Assembly: GCA_965217615.1 (NCBI GenBank)
Contig: CBDCIT010000033.1
Span: 1 to 64,000, forward strand
Direction: 5' to 3'
DNA: 64,000 nt
Source of the DNA: CAVOAK01 sp965217615
Lineage (GTDB): Bacteria > Pseudomonadota > Alphaproteobacteria > UBA8366 > CAVOAK01
Shown here: positions 31,765-40,710 of the stretch, piece after piece
Layout of the letters: each line of letters begins with the position of its first letter
Position numbering within the stretch: the first letter of the stretch is position 1
The notes under the pieces: model-generated
Databases searched by the model: none
What the model saw: the letters and a program-made list of their open reading frames with translations, nothing else
Told to the model about the DNA's origin: nothing
Translations under genes and position numbers: made by a program

Positions 31765-34700
31765 CTAAACTTCGTGGATATCGCGAATGCCTGGGATGGC
31801 CTTGATCGCCGACCGGATCGCCGGAGAGATGGCATAGGTTCCCGGAACGCTCATTTCGACCTCTTGCACATCAATATCCAAGATTAGATACAGGCGCCCC
31901 CTGCCCTCCTTACCGTGCCGGGCAATCACGCTTGCCAGACGCTGGATTGCGTCCTCGGTCTCCAGGAATATCTTGAGTCTTGCTGTCGCCTGCAATGCGG
32001 CTTCTTCGAGTAACTCAATCTTCTGTGCGGTCAAACGGATGATATCTTGTCGCGTCTGCACGTCCGCCGTGATGAGAAGTGGGCTGTTCGATTCCAGCAG
32101 TTCGCCATTGCTTGCCAACACTTCCGAGAATGCGGTTACCTCATAGCTACCCGACGCATCCGATAGCTGCACAAAGGCCATTCGGCTGCCGCGAGACGAC
32201 ATTGTGAAGCGGCGTCCCAAAACAACGCCGGCGGTCTTAATGCGGCCGTCGGGTGTTCGACCGTTCTGGATATCCAACCAGGAAACTACGCCTAGACGTT
32301 CGCACGCCTGTGCATAGGACTCTATCGGATGGGATGATAGGTAAAATCCGATCGCCTCAAACTCCTGCTGCAGTCTCTTTTCCGCAGGCCAATCGTCGGC
32401 GTCAGGCAGCGCCATTTGTGACACGGCGGCAATCTCACCTCCGAAAAGACTAACTTGCGAGGACTCTCGATCATTTTGCGCCAAGCTTGCGTGGCGGATC
32501 AGGATTTCCACCGCTTCGAAGACTTGTCCCCGATTGTCGCAGAGCGAATCGAATGCGCCGGCGCGCGCCAGGGATTCGAGTTGGCGTTTGTTAACCATGC
32601 GCGCGTCAACGCGTTCGGCAAATTCAAACAGATCGGTGAATTGTCCGTTCTTCTCGCGTTCTGCAACGACGCACTTCATTGCTGCGGCGCCGACATTCTT
32701 AAGGGCCGCTAACGCATATCGGATAGCTGGTTCGCCGGTGTCCGTTCGCTCGACCGTGAAGGCGGCATCCGAGCGATTTATGTTAGGCGGCAACAAGCGA
32801 ATATTCAGTCTCTCCAGATCGCTCCTAAAGGTATTTATTTTGTCGGTATTCCCGAGTTCGTAGGACATCGAAGCGGCCATAAACTCGACTGTGTGATTGG
32901 CCTTGAGATACGCCGTTTGGTAGGCCACGAGTGCATATGCGGCAGCGTGAGCCTTGTTAAACCCGTAGCCGGCGAATTTCGCGACCTGATCGAATATGCG
33001 GCCCGCGACAGCGTCCTCGACTCCTCGGGCCACCGCCCCCTCCACGAAGGCTTGATTCTGGGCATCCATCTCCTTCTTGATCTTCTTACCCATCGCCCGC
33101 CGCAAGAGGTCGGCTCTGCCAAGCGTAAACCCCGAAAGCGCCTGGGCAATCTGCAGGACCTGTTCCTGGTAGATCATAATGCCGAAGGTTTCCTTCAGGA
33201 TGCCTTCGATCGAGGGATGCAGATAGTCGGGTTGTTCGCGACCGTGCTTGCGATTTATGTAGCTTGGAATGTTGTCCATCGGGCCGGGACGATAGAGCGC
33301 GACAACCGCGATGATGTCCTCGAAACGGTCGGGGCGCAGTTTGCGCAGGACGTCGCGCATCCCCGAACTTTCCATCTGAAACACGCCGGGCGTCTCCGCC
33401 TCACACAACAATTGGAAGGTCGGCGCATCGTCGAGTGGTAATTTCGACAAGTCGATCTCGATACCGCGCTCGACAAGCATGTCGAGGGTACGACGCAGGA
33501 CCGTCAGCGTCTTCAGGCCTAAGAAATCAAACTTCACGAGACCCGCCAACTCGACGTATTTCATGCTGAATTGCGTGACTGGCATGTCCGAGCGCGGATC
33601 ACGATAGAGCGGGATGAGCTGGTCAAGCGGTCGATCGCCTATGACGACGCCGGCGGCATGCGTCGATGCGTGTCGGTACAAGCCCTCAAGATGCAGCGCT
33701 GTATCAATCAAACGCGCGATCGTTTCGTCTTCGGCGCGCATCGACTGAAGCGCCGGCTCGTCATCGATAGCCTGCTGAAGACTGACCGGATTGGCAGGAT
33801 TATTCGGCACCAGCTTACAGATACGGTCGACCTGGTTGTACGGGATTTCCAGTACTCTCCCAACATCGCGGAGCACGGCCCGCGCCTGGAGTTTGCCGAA
33901 GGTTATGATTTGCGCAACGCGGTCTTCGCCGTACTCGCGTTGCACGTAACGAATGACCTCATCGCGCCGCGCCATGCAGAAATCGAGGTCGAAATCCGGC
34001 AACGTAATGCGCTCGGGGTTGAGGAACCGCTCAAACACTAGTCCCCATCGCAGCGGGTCGAGATCGGTAATCGTGAGGGCCCACGAAACGACCGAACCCG
34101 CACCCGACCCACGGCCCGGTCCAACTGGAATGCCGGCGTCGAATGCCCACTGAATAATGTCGGCGACGATCAAGAAGTATCCGGCAAATCCTGTTTCCGC
34201 GATAACATCGAGCTCGCTTTTCAGGCACTCGCGATATGGCGTCGCGGCGCGCGCGCATGCTTGTTCGTCCATCGTTGCTGTAAAGACGTGGGCTTGCAGC
34301 CTCTTTTCCAGACCGGACTCCGCCAATTCCCGCAATACGTCCGTTTCGATACGGCCGTGGAGCTTTGGAAAGACCGGAAGAATAGGTTCGCGCGTCTCGG
34401 CCATGAACGAGCAGCGTTGCGCAACAACGATGGTATTGCTGATTGCCTCCGGGAGGTCCGCAAACAACTCGCCCATTTCTTTGGCGGACTTGAACCGGTG
34501 TTCAGGCGTCAGTCGGCGGCGGTTTCGCTGCGAAACGTAGGCGCCCTGCGAGATACAGAGCAATGCGTCTTGGGCCTCAAACATCTCAACGTCGCTGAAG
34601 AATGCCTCGTTTGTAGCTACCAGTGGCAAATTGTAGCGGTAGGCCAGATCGATCAAATCCGTCTCAATCTGTGCTTCCTCAGGCATTCCGTGCCGCATCA

Positions 34701-35226
34701 CCTCGACATAAAGCCGGTCGCCGAACAATTCGCCCAGGCGGCTAAGCATCGCTTCTGCACCCGGCACGTGTCCTTCGCGCAGCAAACGCCCTACGGCGCC
34801 CTGCGGGCCACCGGTGAGTGCAATCAATCCCGCGTTCAGGTCTTTGAGATCGGTGAGCGATATTTGTGCGGGCTCGCCGCTATCGGTCGCCAAATAGGAA
34901 GTGCTGACGAGCTTCAAAAGATTCGCATAGCCTTCAGAATTCTGAACAAGGAGGACAAGTTGGTCGGGTGCCGGCGGCGTCACGTTTGAGGATTGATCCT
35001 GTTCGCGACGCATACCGATCTGACAACCGACAATTGGCTGAACGCCTGCGGCAGCCAGGGTGATTGAAAATTCCAACGCGCCGAAGAGGTTTCCGGTATC
35101 GGTAATCGCAACCGCCGGCATGCGCTGCGCAGCACAGAGCGCAGCAAGGGCATCGAGCTTTATGGCACCTTCAGAGAGCGAGTAGGCGGTGTGAACCCGC
35201 AGATGAACGAAATCCGCGTGCGGCAT
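31765..35226 (-). CDS. dnaE: DNA polymerase III alpha subunit
   Basis: The replicative C-family polymerase. The 1153-residue protein has an N-terminal PHP domain (about 1-200, with FVHLRVHTAYSLSEGA), the polymerase palm with the catalytic Asp pair in PDFDLDFC (about 410-417) and the third Asp region in VKFDFLGLKT, the fingers (FNKAHAAAYALVAYQTAYLKANH), a helix-hairpin-helix region (AALKNVGAAAMKC), and an OB domain (GRRFTMSSRGSRMAFVQLSD). It is of normal length for the DnaE1 type. It is separated by 103 bp from lolD. Confidence 0.97.
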   Translation of the reverse strand: MPHADFVHLRVHTAYSLSEGAIKLDALAALCAAQRMPAVAITDTGNLFGALEFSITLAAAGVQPIVGCQIGMRREQDQSSNVTPPAPDQLVLLVQNSEGYANLLKLVSTSYLATDSGEPAQISLTDLKDLNAGLIALTGGPQGAVGRLLREGHVPGAEAMLSRLGELFGDRLYVEVMRHGMPEEAQIETDLIDLAYRYNLPLVATNEAFFSDVEMFEAQDALLCISQGAYVSQRNRRRLTPEHRFKSAKEMGELFADLPEAISNTIVVAQRCSFMAETREPILPVFPKLHGRIETDVLRELAESGLEKRLQAHVFTATMDEQACARAATPYRECLKSELDVIAETGFAGYFLIVADIIQWAFDAGIPVGPGRGSGAGSVVSWALTITDLDPLRWGLVFERFLNPERITLPDFDLDFCMARRDEVIRYVQREYGEDRVAQIITFGKLQARAVLRDVGRVLEIPYNQVDRICKLVPNNPANPVSLQQAIDDEPALQSMRAEDETIARLIDTALHLEGLYRHASTHAAGVVIGDRPLDQLIPLYRDPRSDMPVTQFSMKYVELAGLVKFDFLGLKTLTVLRRTLDMLVERGIEIDLSKLPLDDAPTFQLLCEAETPGVFQMESSGMRDVLRKLRPDRFEDIIAVVALYRPGPMDNIPSYINRKHGREQPDYLHPSIEGILKETFGIMIYQEQVLQIAQALSGFTLGRADLLRRAMGKKIKKEMDAQNQAFVEGAVARGVEDAVAGRIFDQVAKFAGYGFNKAHAAAYALVAYQTAYLKANHTVEFMAASMSYELGNTDKINTFRSDLERLNIRLLPPNINRSDAAFTVERTDTGEPAIRYALAALKNVGAAAMKCVVAEREKNGQFTDLFEFAERVDARMVNKRQLESLARAGAFDSLCDNRGQVFEAVEILIRHASLAQNDRESSQVSLFGGEIAAVSQMALPDADDWPAEKRLQQEFEAIGFYLSSHPIESYAQACERLGVVSWLDIQNGRTPDGRIKTAGVVLGRRFTMSSRGSRMAFVQLSDASGSYEVTAFSEVLASNGELLESNSPLLITADVQTRQDIIRLTAQKIELLEEAALQATARLKIFLETEDAIQRLASVIARHGKEGRGRLYLILDIDVQEVEMSVPGTYAISPAIRSAIKAIPGIRDIHEV

Positions 35227-35329
35227 CTGCTAAATTCGCACGTTGGACCACCGCTTGTCAGCCAGAACGGTTCGGCAACATCTAGTATTTGAGAAGTAAT
35301 CCTATACTGGATGCAGCCGTAAGCGAGGT

Positions 35330-36043
35330 CTAGCGAGCGGCGGATTTAGCCGAACCTGTCGGCTCGCCGACGATCGCGCCGTCCTTCAGGGCGACAACAC
35401 GGTCCACCCGTTTCGTCAGTTCCAGATTGTGGGTGGCGATCAGGGCCGCAAGGTTCGTCTTCTTGACGAGTTCGACCAAGACATCGAAGACCTCATCCGC
35501 TGTGTGCTGGTCGAGGTTTCCGGTCGGTTCGTCGGCCAACAGTATTTGCGGCCTATTGGCGAGCGCTCTGGCGATCGCGATGCGCTGTTGCTCACCGCCG
35601 GATAAGCGGGCCGGTCGGTGGTTTGCGCGCTCCTGCAGTCCAACGGCGGTCAGCAACTTGTGCGCCCAGGCGTCTGCGGTCGATCTGCTCGCGCCGGCAA
35701 TGAGCTGTGGTAAAATAATGTTCTCGAGGGCGGAGAATTCCGGCAGAAGATGATGGAACTGGTAGACGAAACCGATCTGCTGGCGTCGGACCACCGTGCG
35801 CTGATCGTCGGACATCGTCGCGCATGACGTTCCGTGGACGACGACATCACCTCCGTCGGGCCATTCTAGGAGCCCAGCAACATGCAGCAAGGTTGACTTG
35901 CCGGACCCCGAAGGACCCGTCAATGCGACCAATTCGCCAGGCCCGACGCTGAGTGAAGCACTCCGCAATACTTCAAGCCGCTCGCTACCCTGGGTATATG
36001 TCCGAACAACGCGTAGAAGAGCTAACGCTGCGGAATCACTCAT
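35330..36043 (-). CDS. lolD: Lipoprotein-releasing ABC transporter ATP-binding protein
   Basis: ATPase of the LolCDE complex, which extracts lipoproteins from the inner membrane and hands them to LolA. The 237-residue protein has Walker A LTGPSGSGKSTL (about 41-52), the Q-loop region QIGFVYQFHHLLPEFSALEN, signature LSGGEQQRIAIARAL, and Walker B ILLADEPTGNLD. The start ATG 36043 (MSDSAALALL) overlaps the lolC stop by eight bases; the frame extends to 36103 without similarity. Only one permease gene (lolC) is next to it, as in other alphaproteobacteria with a single LolC/E-type protein. Confidence 0.96.
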   Translation of the reverse strand: MSDSAALALLRVVRTYTQGSERLEVLRSASLSVGPGELVALTGPSGSGKSTLLHVAGLLEWPDGGDVVVHGTSCATMSDDQRTVVRRQQIGFVYQFHHLLPEFSALENIILPQLIAGASRSTADAWAHKLLTAVGLQERANHRPARLSGGEQQRIAIARALANRPQILLADEPTGNLDQHTADEVFDVLVELVKKTNLAALIATHNLELTKRVDRVVALKDGAIVGEPTGSAKSAAR

Positions 36044-37280
36044 AGCGCAACAGCTCGACCGGATCGAGCCGCGCTGCGCGCCAGGCCGGATAGATTGACG
36101 CAAGAAACGACAGAGTGAGCGCCATGACGACGACCATTACGACTTCCGCGTTGTCGATCTTGGCAGGCAGCTGTGAGAGGAAATAGATCTCAGCCTGGAA
36201 CAGATCGACGTTAGAGAATACTTCGATCCAACGCCGTATCGTCTCGATATTCAGCGCGAAGGCGATGCCGAGCCCGCTTCCAACGACCGTTCCGACCACG
36301 CCGACACTGGCGCCCGTAATAAAGAAGATGCGGAGGATCATGATCCTCGTGGCACCCAGCGTGCGGAGGATTGCTATTCCCTTGCCCTTGTCGTTTACCA
36401 GCATGATCTGGCTCGACACGATATTGAAGGCGGCGATAAGGATTATCAGCGTCAAAATGAGGAACATGACGTTGCGCTCGACCTGAAGCGCGGTGAAGAA
36501 ACTGGAATGCACCTGCTGCCAGTCCCGCACATAGCCGATTCCGCCCAATTCTTCGATAATTTTGGCCCGCAAGGCTCCCGCTTGGTCGGCATCTTCGAGG
36601 ACGACTTCGAGGGAAGAGACGCCGTCACGCAGTTTGAAGAACTTCTGCGCCAGTGGGAGGGGCATGTATATGAAGTTATTGTCATATTCGAACATGCCGA
36701 TCTCGACGATACCGATCACGCGGTAGGCCTTCATGCGCGGTACGGTACCAAACGCGCTCGGGTTGCCGCGTGGCGATATCAGCGTAACGTGATCACCGAC
36801 CGAGAGTGCCATGCGACGCACCAACCGCGAGCCTAGGAATACGCCGTCGCCTCTGGCAAAACTCTCGATCGAACCAGCCTTTAGGTTCTCCGCCAAAATT
36901 GGCTTAGCGGCGAAATCCGACGCCCGAAGCGCGCGCACAATTGCACCCGATGCGATATTGTTCGCGCTGGCCAGGACTTGACTCTCGATGATCGGCGTCA
37001 CCTCGGTAACGCCTTCAGTGCCGCGCACACGGGCAGCCAAGACATCGAAGTCGACCAGCTGGCGCTCGGTGGCCGCAATGTTGATATGGCCATTGAGGCC
37101 GAGTACGCGCGTCAACAGCTCTTCACGGAAACCATTCATCACGGCCATAACAATGATCAGTGTTGCCACGCCCAGGGTGATTCCCAGCAGCGAAAACCAG
37201 GCAATTATCGATATGAATCCCTCTTGGCGCCTCGCCCGGAGGTAGCGAAAGGCGACGAGCCGCTCGAAGGCCGAAAACAC
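36036..37280 (-). CDS. lolC: Lipoprotein-releasing ABC transporter permease (LolC/E type)
   Basis: Inner-membrane permease of the lipoprotein-release system. The 414-residue protein follows the FtsX/MacB plan: an N-terminal membrane helix (ISIIAWFSLLGITLGVATLIIVMAVMNGF in the family block, about 22-50), a periplasmic domain (about 50-260) and three C-terminal helices (FLILTLIILIAAFNIVSSQ, VGVVGTVVGSGLGIAFAL, EVVMVVVMALTLSFLASIYP). It starts MFSAFERLVAFRYLRARRQEGF, the typical LolC opening. It probably forms a homodimer, since no lolE is present nearby. It is four bases from proS. Confidence 0.95.
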   Translation of the reverse strand: MFSAFERLVAFRYLRARRQEGFISIIAWFSLLGITLGVATLIIVMAVMNGFREELLTRVLGLNGHINIAATERQLVDFDVLAARVRGTEGVTEVTPIIESQVLASANNIASGAIVRALRASDFAAKPILAENLKAGSIESFARGDGVFLGSRLVRRMALSVGDHVTLISPRGNPSAFGTVPRMKAYRVIGIVEIGMFEYDNNFIYMPLPLAQKFFKLRDGVSSLEVVLEDADQAGALRAKIIEELGGIGYVRDWQQVHSSFFTALQVERNVMFLILTLIILIAAFNIVSSQIMLVNDKGKGIAILRTLGATRIMILRIFFITGASVGVVGTVVGSGLGIAFALNIETIRRWIEVFSNVDLFQAEIYFLSQLPAKIDNAEVVMVVVMALTLSFLASIYPAWRAARLDPVELLRYE

Positions 37281-37284
37281 GGTG

Positions 37285-38607
37285 CTATTTCCCCGTCAGG
37301 CGCGGCAATGCGGCCTCGATCGCGAGTTCTTCGCGTTCGCCGGTGCGCCGGTTCCGCACCTCTACTTTGCCCTCGGCTAGGTTGCGTGGACCAACGACGA
37401 GTTGCCAAGGCAAGCCAATCAGCTCCATTTCGGCAAACTTCACGCCGGCGCGCTCGTCACGATCGTCATACAGCACGTCGATATCTTGCGCTTGGAGTGC
37501 TGCATAGAAATCCTCGCATTGCTTGTCGCAGACCTCGTCGCCGACCTTGAGGTTGATCAAACCAACGTGGAACGGCGCCACGCTTTCGGGCCAAATAATA
37601 CCCGCTTCATCGTGGTTTGCTTCGATAATTGCGCCAACCAGGCGCGACACGCCAATCCCGTAGGAACCCATATGGACGGGGACCTGCCCGCCCTCTTGCG
37701 TTGTCACCAAGGCACCTAGTTTCTCCGAGTATTTTGTCCCGAAGAAGAAGACGTGCCCGACCTCGATGCCGCGTGCTTCGATACGGTCCTTAGCCGGGAC
37801 TTCCGCAGCGAATCGCGCGTTGTCGTGCTTGTCGTCGGTAGCCGCGTAGGGTGCGGTCCAGCTGTCGACCATCGGCTGTAAGTCGGCCTGATAGTCGATA
37901 TTCTCGTTCAAGACGTCCCATTCGGTCAGTTCGCGATGGCAAAACACGCTGCTTTCACCGGTTTCGGCCAGAGTTATGAACTCGTGGCTCAATTCGCCGC
38001 CGATCGGGCCGGTATCCGCGCGCATCGGGATCGCTTTCAGACCCATCCGGGCGAAGGTCCGCAGATAGCTTGCGAACATCTTGTTATAGGCAACGCGTCC
38101 CCTCGCCTCATCGAGATCGAATGAGTAGGCGTCCTTCATGTAAAACTCGCGGCCGCGCATGATGCCGAACCGCGGCCGGATCTCGTCGCGGAACTTCCAC
38201 TGTATATGGTAGAGGTTCTTCGGAAGGTCCCGATAGCTCTTAATCTCTTGTGCGAAAATATCAGTGATAAGCTCTTCATTTGTAGGGCCATAAAGCATTT
38301 CATGTTCGTGGCGATCTCGGATACGAAGCATCTCTTTTCCGTAGTCGTCATAGCGCCCCGATTTAACCCAAAGGTCGGCCGACTGGATCGTCGGCATAAG
38401 CATTTCCTGAGCGCCCGACGCGTCTTGTTCCTCGCGTACTATCTGCTCGATCCGCTTAAGGACGTTGAAGCCAAGTGGCAGCCAGGAATAGATGCCAGCG
38501 CTTGATTGGCGAATCATGCCAGCGCGCAACATCAGCCGATGCGAGACAATTTGCGCCTCGCTGGGGTTTTCCCGGAGCGTCGGCAAGAAATAGCGGGTTA
38601 AACGCAT
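37285..38607 (-). CDS. proS: Proline--tRNA ligase, short form without editing domain
   Basis: Charges tRNA-Pro. The 440-residue protein is the short bacterial class II form typical of alphaproteobacteria, which lacks the INS editing domain inserted between motifs 2 and 3 of the E. coli enzyme. Motif 1 lies in SSAGIYSWLPLGFNVLKRIEQIVR, motif 2 in FRDEIRPRFGIMRGREFYMKDAYSFD, and motif 3 in SYGIGVSRLVGAIIE. The anticodon-binding domain follows (APFHVGLINLKVGD onward). Mis-charged Ala-tRNA-Pro must be cleared by a separate protein elsewhere. Confidence 0.97.
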   Translation of the reverse strand: MRLTRYFLPTLRENPSEAQIVSHRLMLRAGMIRQSSAGIYSWLPLGFNVLKRIEQIVREEQDASGAQEMLMPTIQSADLWVKSGRYDDYGKEMLRIRDRHEHEMLYGPTNEELITDIFAQEIKSYRDLPKNLYHIQWKFRDEIRPRFGIMRGREFYMKDAYSFDLDEARGRVAYNKMFASYLRTFARMGLKAIPMRADTGPIGGELSHEFITLAETGESSVFCHRELTEWDVLNENIDYQADLQPMVDSWTAPYAATDDKHDNARFAAEVPAKDRIEARGIEVGHVFFFGTKYSEKLGALVTTQEGGQVPVHMGSYGIGVSRLVGAIIEANHDEAGIIWPESVAPFHVGLINLKVGDEVCDKQCEDFYAALQAQDIDVLYDDRDERAGVKFAEMELIGLPWQLVVGPRNLAEGKVEVRNRRTGEREELAIEAALPRLTGK

Positions 38608-38700
38608 ATCAACGGTTTGCTGCCACGAGCTCGGATCCGCTACGGTGCGGTCGCTGGAATTTAGGTAACCGGCCGCCGCTTGTCTATTTGCAAACAGACG

Positions 38701-39126
38701 CTATTTTCTCGAACCCATGATTTCCTGGCACTTCGCCGCAAGCACAGCTAGGTCGTCGTCGCCCATCGGCTGGCCGTTGAAGGTTATTTTTCGCCGGTTG
38801 ATATCGTAGCGTATCTTGCCGACCGACAGCGAAGTCTCGCCAAACTTGCTCTTCGAAGTTCCGCTCAGCGGGTTAAAGGCGATGTCGAACTCCAGGACGT
38901 CGGGCAACGGTATCGCGAGCGTGCTACCGGCCAGATCCGCCGGCACCACGGGTCTCCCATGTGCCTCAACTCCTGCCTTGTAGGCTACGTCGTCTGCGGG
39001 AACGTGTTGGACGACACGTGCGCAGTCTTTCTTGGTGATCTGCACTTTCACCGACTCTTGTGCGGGCGCCTTGGAGGACGCGGCAACGGCGATTACCAGA
39101 CCTAGCACGAGTGTGAGCGCTCTCAT
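38701..39126 (-). CDS. Exported protein of unknown function
   Basis: A small protein with a clear signal peptide (MRALTLVLGLVIAVAASSKAPAQE) and a mature part of about 117 residues that I do not recognise. ATG 39126 gives the neatest signal peptide; ATG 39150 adds eight residues. The mature part has two cysteines (KKDCARVVQHVPADDVAYKAGV and VLAAKCQEI) that could form a disulfide in the periplasm, and a block LPDVLEFDIAFNPLSG. It follows proS in reverse order, separated from it by 93 bp. No function is proposed. Confidence 0.8.
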   Translation of the reverse strand: MRALTLVLGLVIAVAASSKAPAQESVKVQITKKDCARVVQHVPADDVAYKAGVEAHGRPVVPADLAGSTLAIPLPDVLEFDIAFNPLSGTSKSKFGETSLSVGKIRYDINRRKITFNGQPMGDDDLAVLAAKCQEIMGSRK

Positions 39127-39444
39127 GTCCCATTGTAATGCAGCCTTCATGCCGCGACCAAATTCGGACTCTCTGGGGTCGATCCGATGTCAGATCCGGC
39201 GACACAAAAGTGATTGTAAAAATGCATCGAGTCGCAAGAAAATGGATGACGCCAGGGAGCCAGTTTTGTAGACTTGGGAAGCGCGTAAAAACATGCTGTT
39301 TGAATGCGCGGCCAAGGTTCAGGGAGTAAGAAAGCGGCTATATAAAATGGCCGGTTTAAAGCGGGAGCGGAACGTAACCCACTGAATTAAAAAAAATACT
39401 AATGCGTTCGGGCAAGGGTTCAGCAATGAATGCTTGCCGTTTTT
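39127..39444. other. Gap holding a candidate plus-strand small transcript
   Basis: No open frame with similarity is seen here. The stretch must hold the promoter of the minus-strand exported protein. It ends with a strong plus-strand intrinsic terminator (39411-39446) although no plus-strand gene is annotated for more than 27 kb upstream, which suggests a small RNA in this gap. The segment around 39321-39335 and the terminator loop share the bases GGTTCAG. Confidence 0.4.
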
Positions 39445-39446
39445 TT
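39411..39446 (+). terminator. Orphan intrinsic terminator
   Basis: GGCAAG (39411-39416) pairs with CTTGCC (39433-39438), and inside it TTCA and TGAA pair around a GCAA tetraloop. A run of seven T bases follows directly (39440-39446). It overlaps the 3' end of the minus-strand tag gene by two bases and points away from every annotated gene on its strand. Confidence 0.65.
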
Positions 39447-40008
39447 ATCTATCGCCTCCCCAAAAGCTTGCCTCGACCGACATCCATGGCGCCCCGAGTT
39501 TGGCAATTCGCGCATGTGCCGGGCAGTCAGGGCGGTGCGCGCCGGGCAGATAGCCAAGACTCATGAGGAATTCACCGGTAATTTCGCCGCCGGTGAAGCG
39601 AAATGTCTGTTTAAACAACTTGACCCAGTCATCTTTCCTAAGTGGATGATACGCATCCAACCAAGCTTTGAAACCGCCATCGCCGCTCCGCATTGCGCGT
39701 ATGGTCTGGGCATTTGCGATCACAGCGTCGACCTTCAGGCGATTGCGGATGATCCCGGCGTCGGCGAGAAGTCGCGTCCGCTCGCGTGATCCATATTCGG
39801 CGACGCGGTCAACGTCGAAGCCGTCGAATGCGGTGACGAACGCTGCTCGTTTTTTCAGTATCGTCAGCCAGGAGAGTCCGGCCTGATTTATTTCCAGGAC
39901 GAGCCGCTCGAAAAGGACCGATTCTTCGCTGGCCGGAAAACCATATTCGGTGTCGTGATAAGGGCCGTGATAGGGGTGGCCGCCCGCAAAGTCGCAGTAC
40001 CAGCTCAT
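39445..40008 (-). CDS. tag: DNA-3-methyladenine glycosylase I
   Basis: Base-excision repair enzyme removing 3-methyladenine from alkylated DNA. The 187-residue protein has the family's opening (SWYCDF with C5, then YHDTEYGFP), the catalytic-glutamate region LEINQAGLSWLTILKKR (about 38-54), and a C-terminal zinc-binding pattern with His and Cys in GAHRPDCPAH. The start is ATG 40008, overlapping the DUF1467 stop as ATGA; an ATG at 40056 would add 16 residues inside that gene. Expression is probably linked to the upstream mce-DUF1467 genes. Confidence 0.92.
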   Translation of the reverse strand: MSWYCDFAGGHPYHGPYHDTEYGFPASEESVLFERLVLEINQAGLSWLTILKKRAAFVTAFDGFDVDRVAEYGSRERTRLLADAGIIRNRLKVDAVIANAQTIRAMRSGDGGFKAWLDAYHPLRKDDWVKLFKQTFRFTGGEITGEFLMSLGYLPGAHRPDCPAHARIAKLGAPWMSVEASFWGGDR

Positions 40009-40247
40009 CCTACGGTGCCCCGAAAACTGATCCAGCCGGACTCGATTACGCCCCAAACCAAGAGGAATACAAGCGCTGAAATACCCGTTGTAATCAGGAA
40101 TTTCAGACCGATGCGCGGCCTAGCCGGCGCGCTCGCAACATGGCCTGCTTCGGGGTTATCACGCGGCCGGTTGCCCCACGGAAGAACCATGAACAAGACG
40201 AGCCACCAGATGATGGCGTAGGTTACAAAGCCGGTTACGAGGTTCAT
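40005..40247 (-). CDS. DUF1467 family membrane protein
   Basis: An 80-residue protein with two membrane helices (about 5-25 and 50-72) joined by a short charged loop containing LPWGNRPRDNPEAGH, the recognisable core of DUF1467. The family is common in alphaproteobacteria between mce and proS, exactly as here, but its role is unknown. It lies three bases after mce and overlaps tag by four bases. Confidence 0.9.
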   Translation of the reverse strand: MNLVTGFVTYAIIWWLVLFMVLPWGNRPRDNPEAGHVASAPARPRIGLKFLITTGISALVFLLVWGVIESGWISFRGTVG

Positions 40248-40250
40248 CCG

Positions 40251-40655
40251 TCAGGCCTGTTCCAATTCTATCAGAGTCCCGCAGAAATCCTTGGGATGGA
40301 GGAACAGCACCGGTTTGCCGTGCGCACCAACTTCCGGCTCACCGCTGCCCAATACCCGTGCACCCGAATGGACGAGGCGGTCGCGCGCCGCGGCGATATC
40401 TTCAACTTCGTAACAGACATGGTAAATACCGCCGTCTGGATGGCGTGCGAGGAACTTCGTAATGGGTGAATTCGAGCCATGCGGCGTGATGAGTTCAATC
40501 CGCGTATTTTCAAGGTCGACAAAGACGACGGTTACGCCGTGTACCGGTTGATCGTGCCGGCTCGATACTTTCGCGCCGAGCGTGTCTCTGTAGGTTGCCG
40601 CCGCCGCGTCCAGATCCGGCACCGCGATAGCAACATGGTTGAGGCGTCCAATCAT
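40251..40655 (-). CDS. mce: Methylmalonyl-CoA epimerase
   Basis: Interconverts the (2R) and (2S) forms of methylmalonyl-CoA in propionate metabolism. The 134-residue protein has two vicinal-oxygen-chelate modules: LNHVAIAVPDLDAAAATYRD at the start (metal ligand H7) and the second half GGIYHVCYEVEDIAAARDRL (His near 79), ending with the Glu ligand in CGTLIELEQ. Length is normal. The conserved alphaproteobacterial neighbour order rnj-mce-DUF1467 supports the call. The methylmalonyl-CoA mutase is not in this window. Confidence 0.95.
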   Translation of the reverse strand: MIGRLNHVAIAVPDLDAAAATYRDTLGAKVSSRHDQPVHGVTVVFVDLENTRIELITPHGSNSPITKFLARHPDGGIYHVCYEVEDIAAARDRLVHSGARVLGSGEPEVGAHGKPVLFLHPKDFCGTLIELEQA

Positions 40656-40710
40656 GTGAACCCGTAGTAACCGTTGCGATATCCTCGAATCATGCTCGTT
40701 TCAGCAGGGT

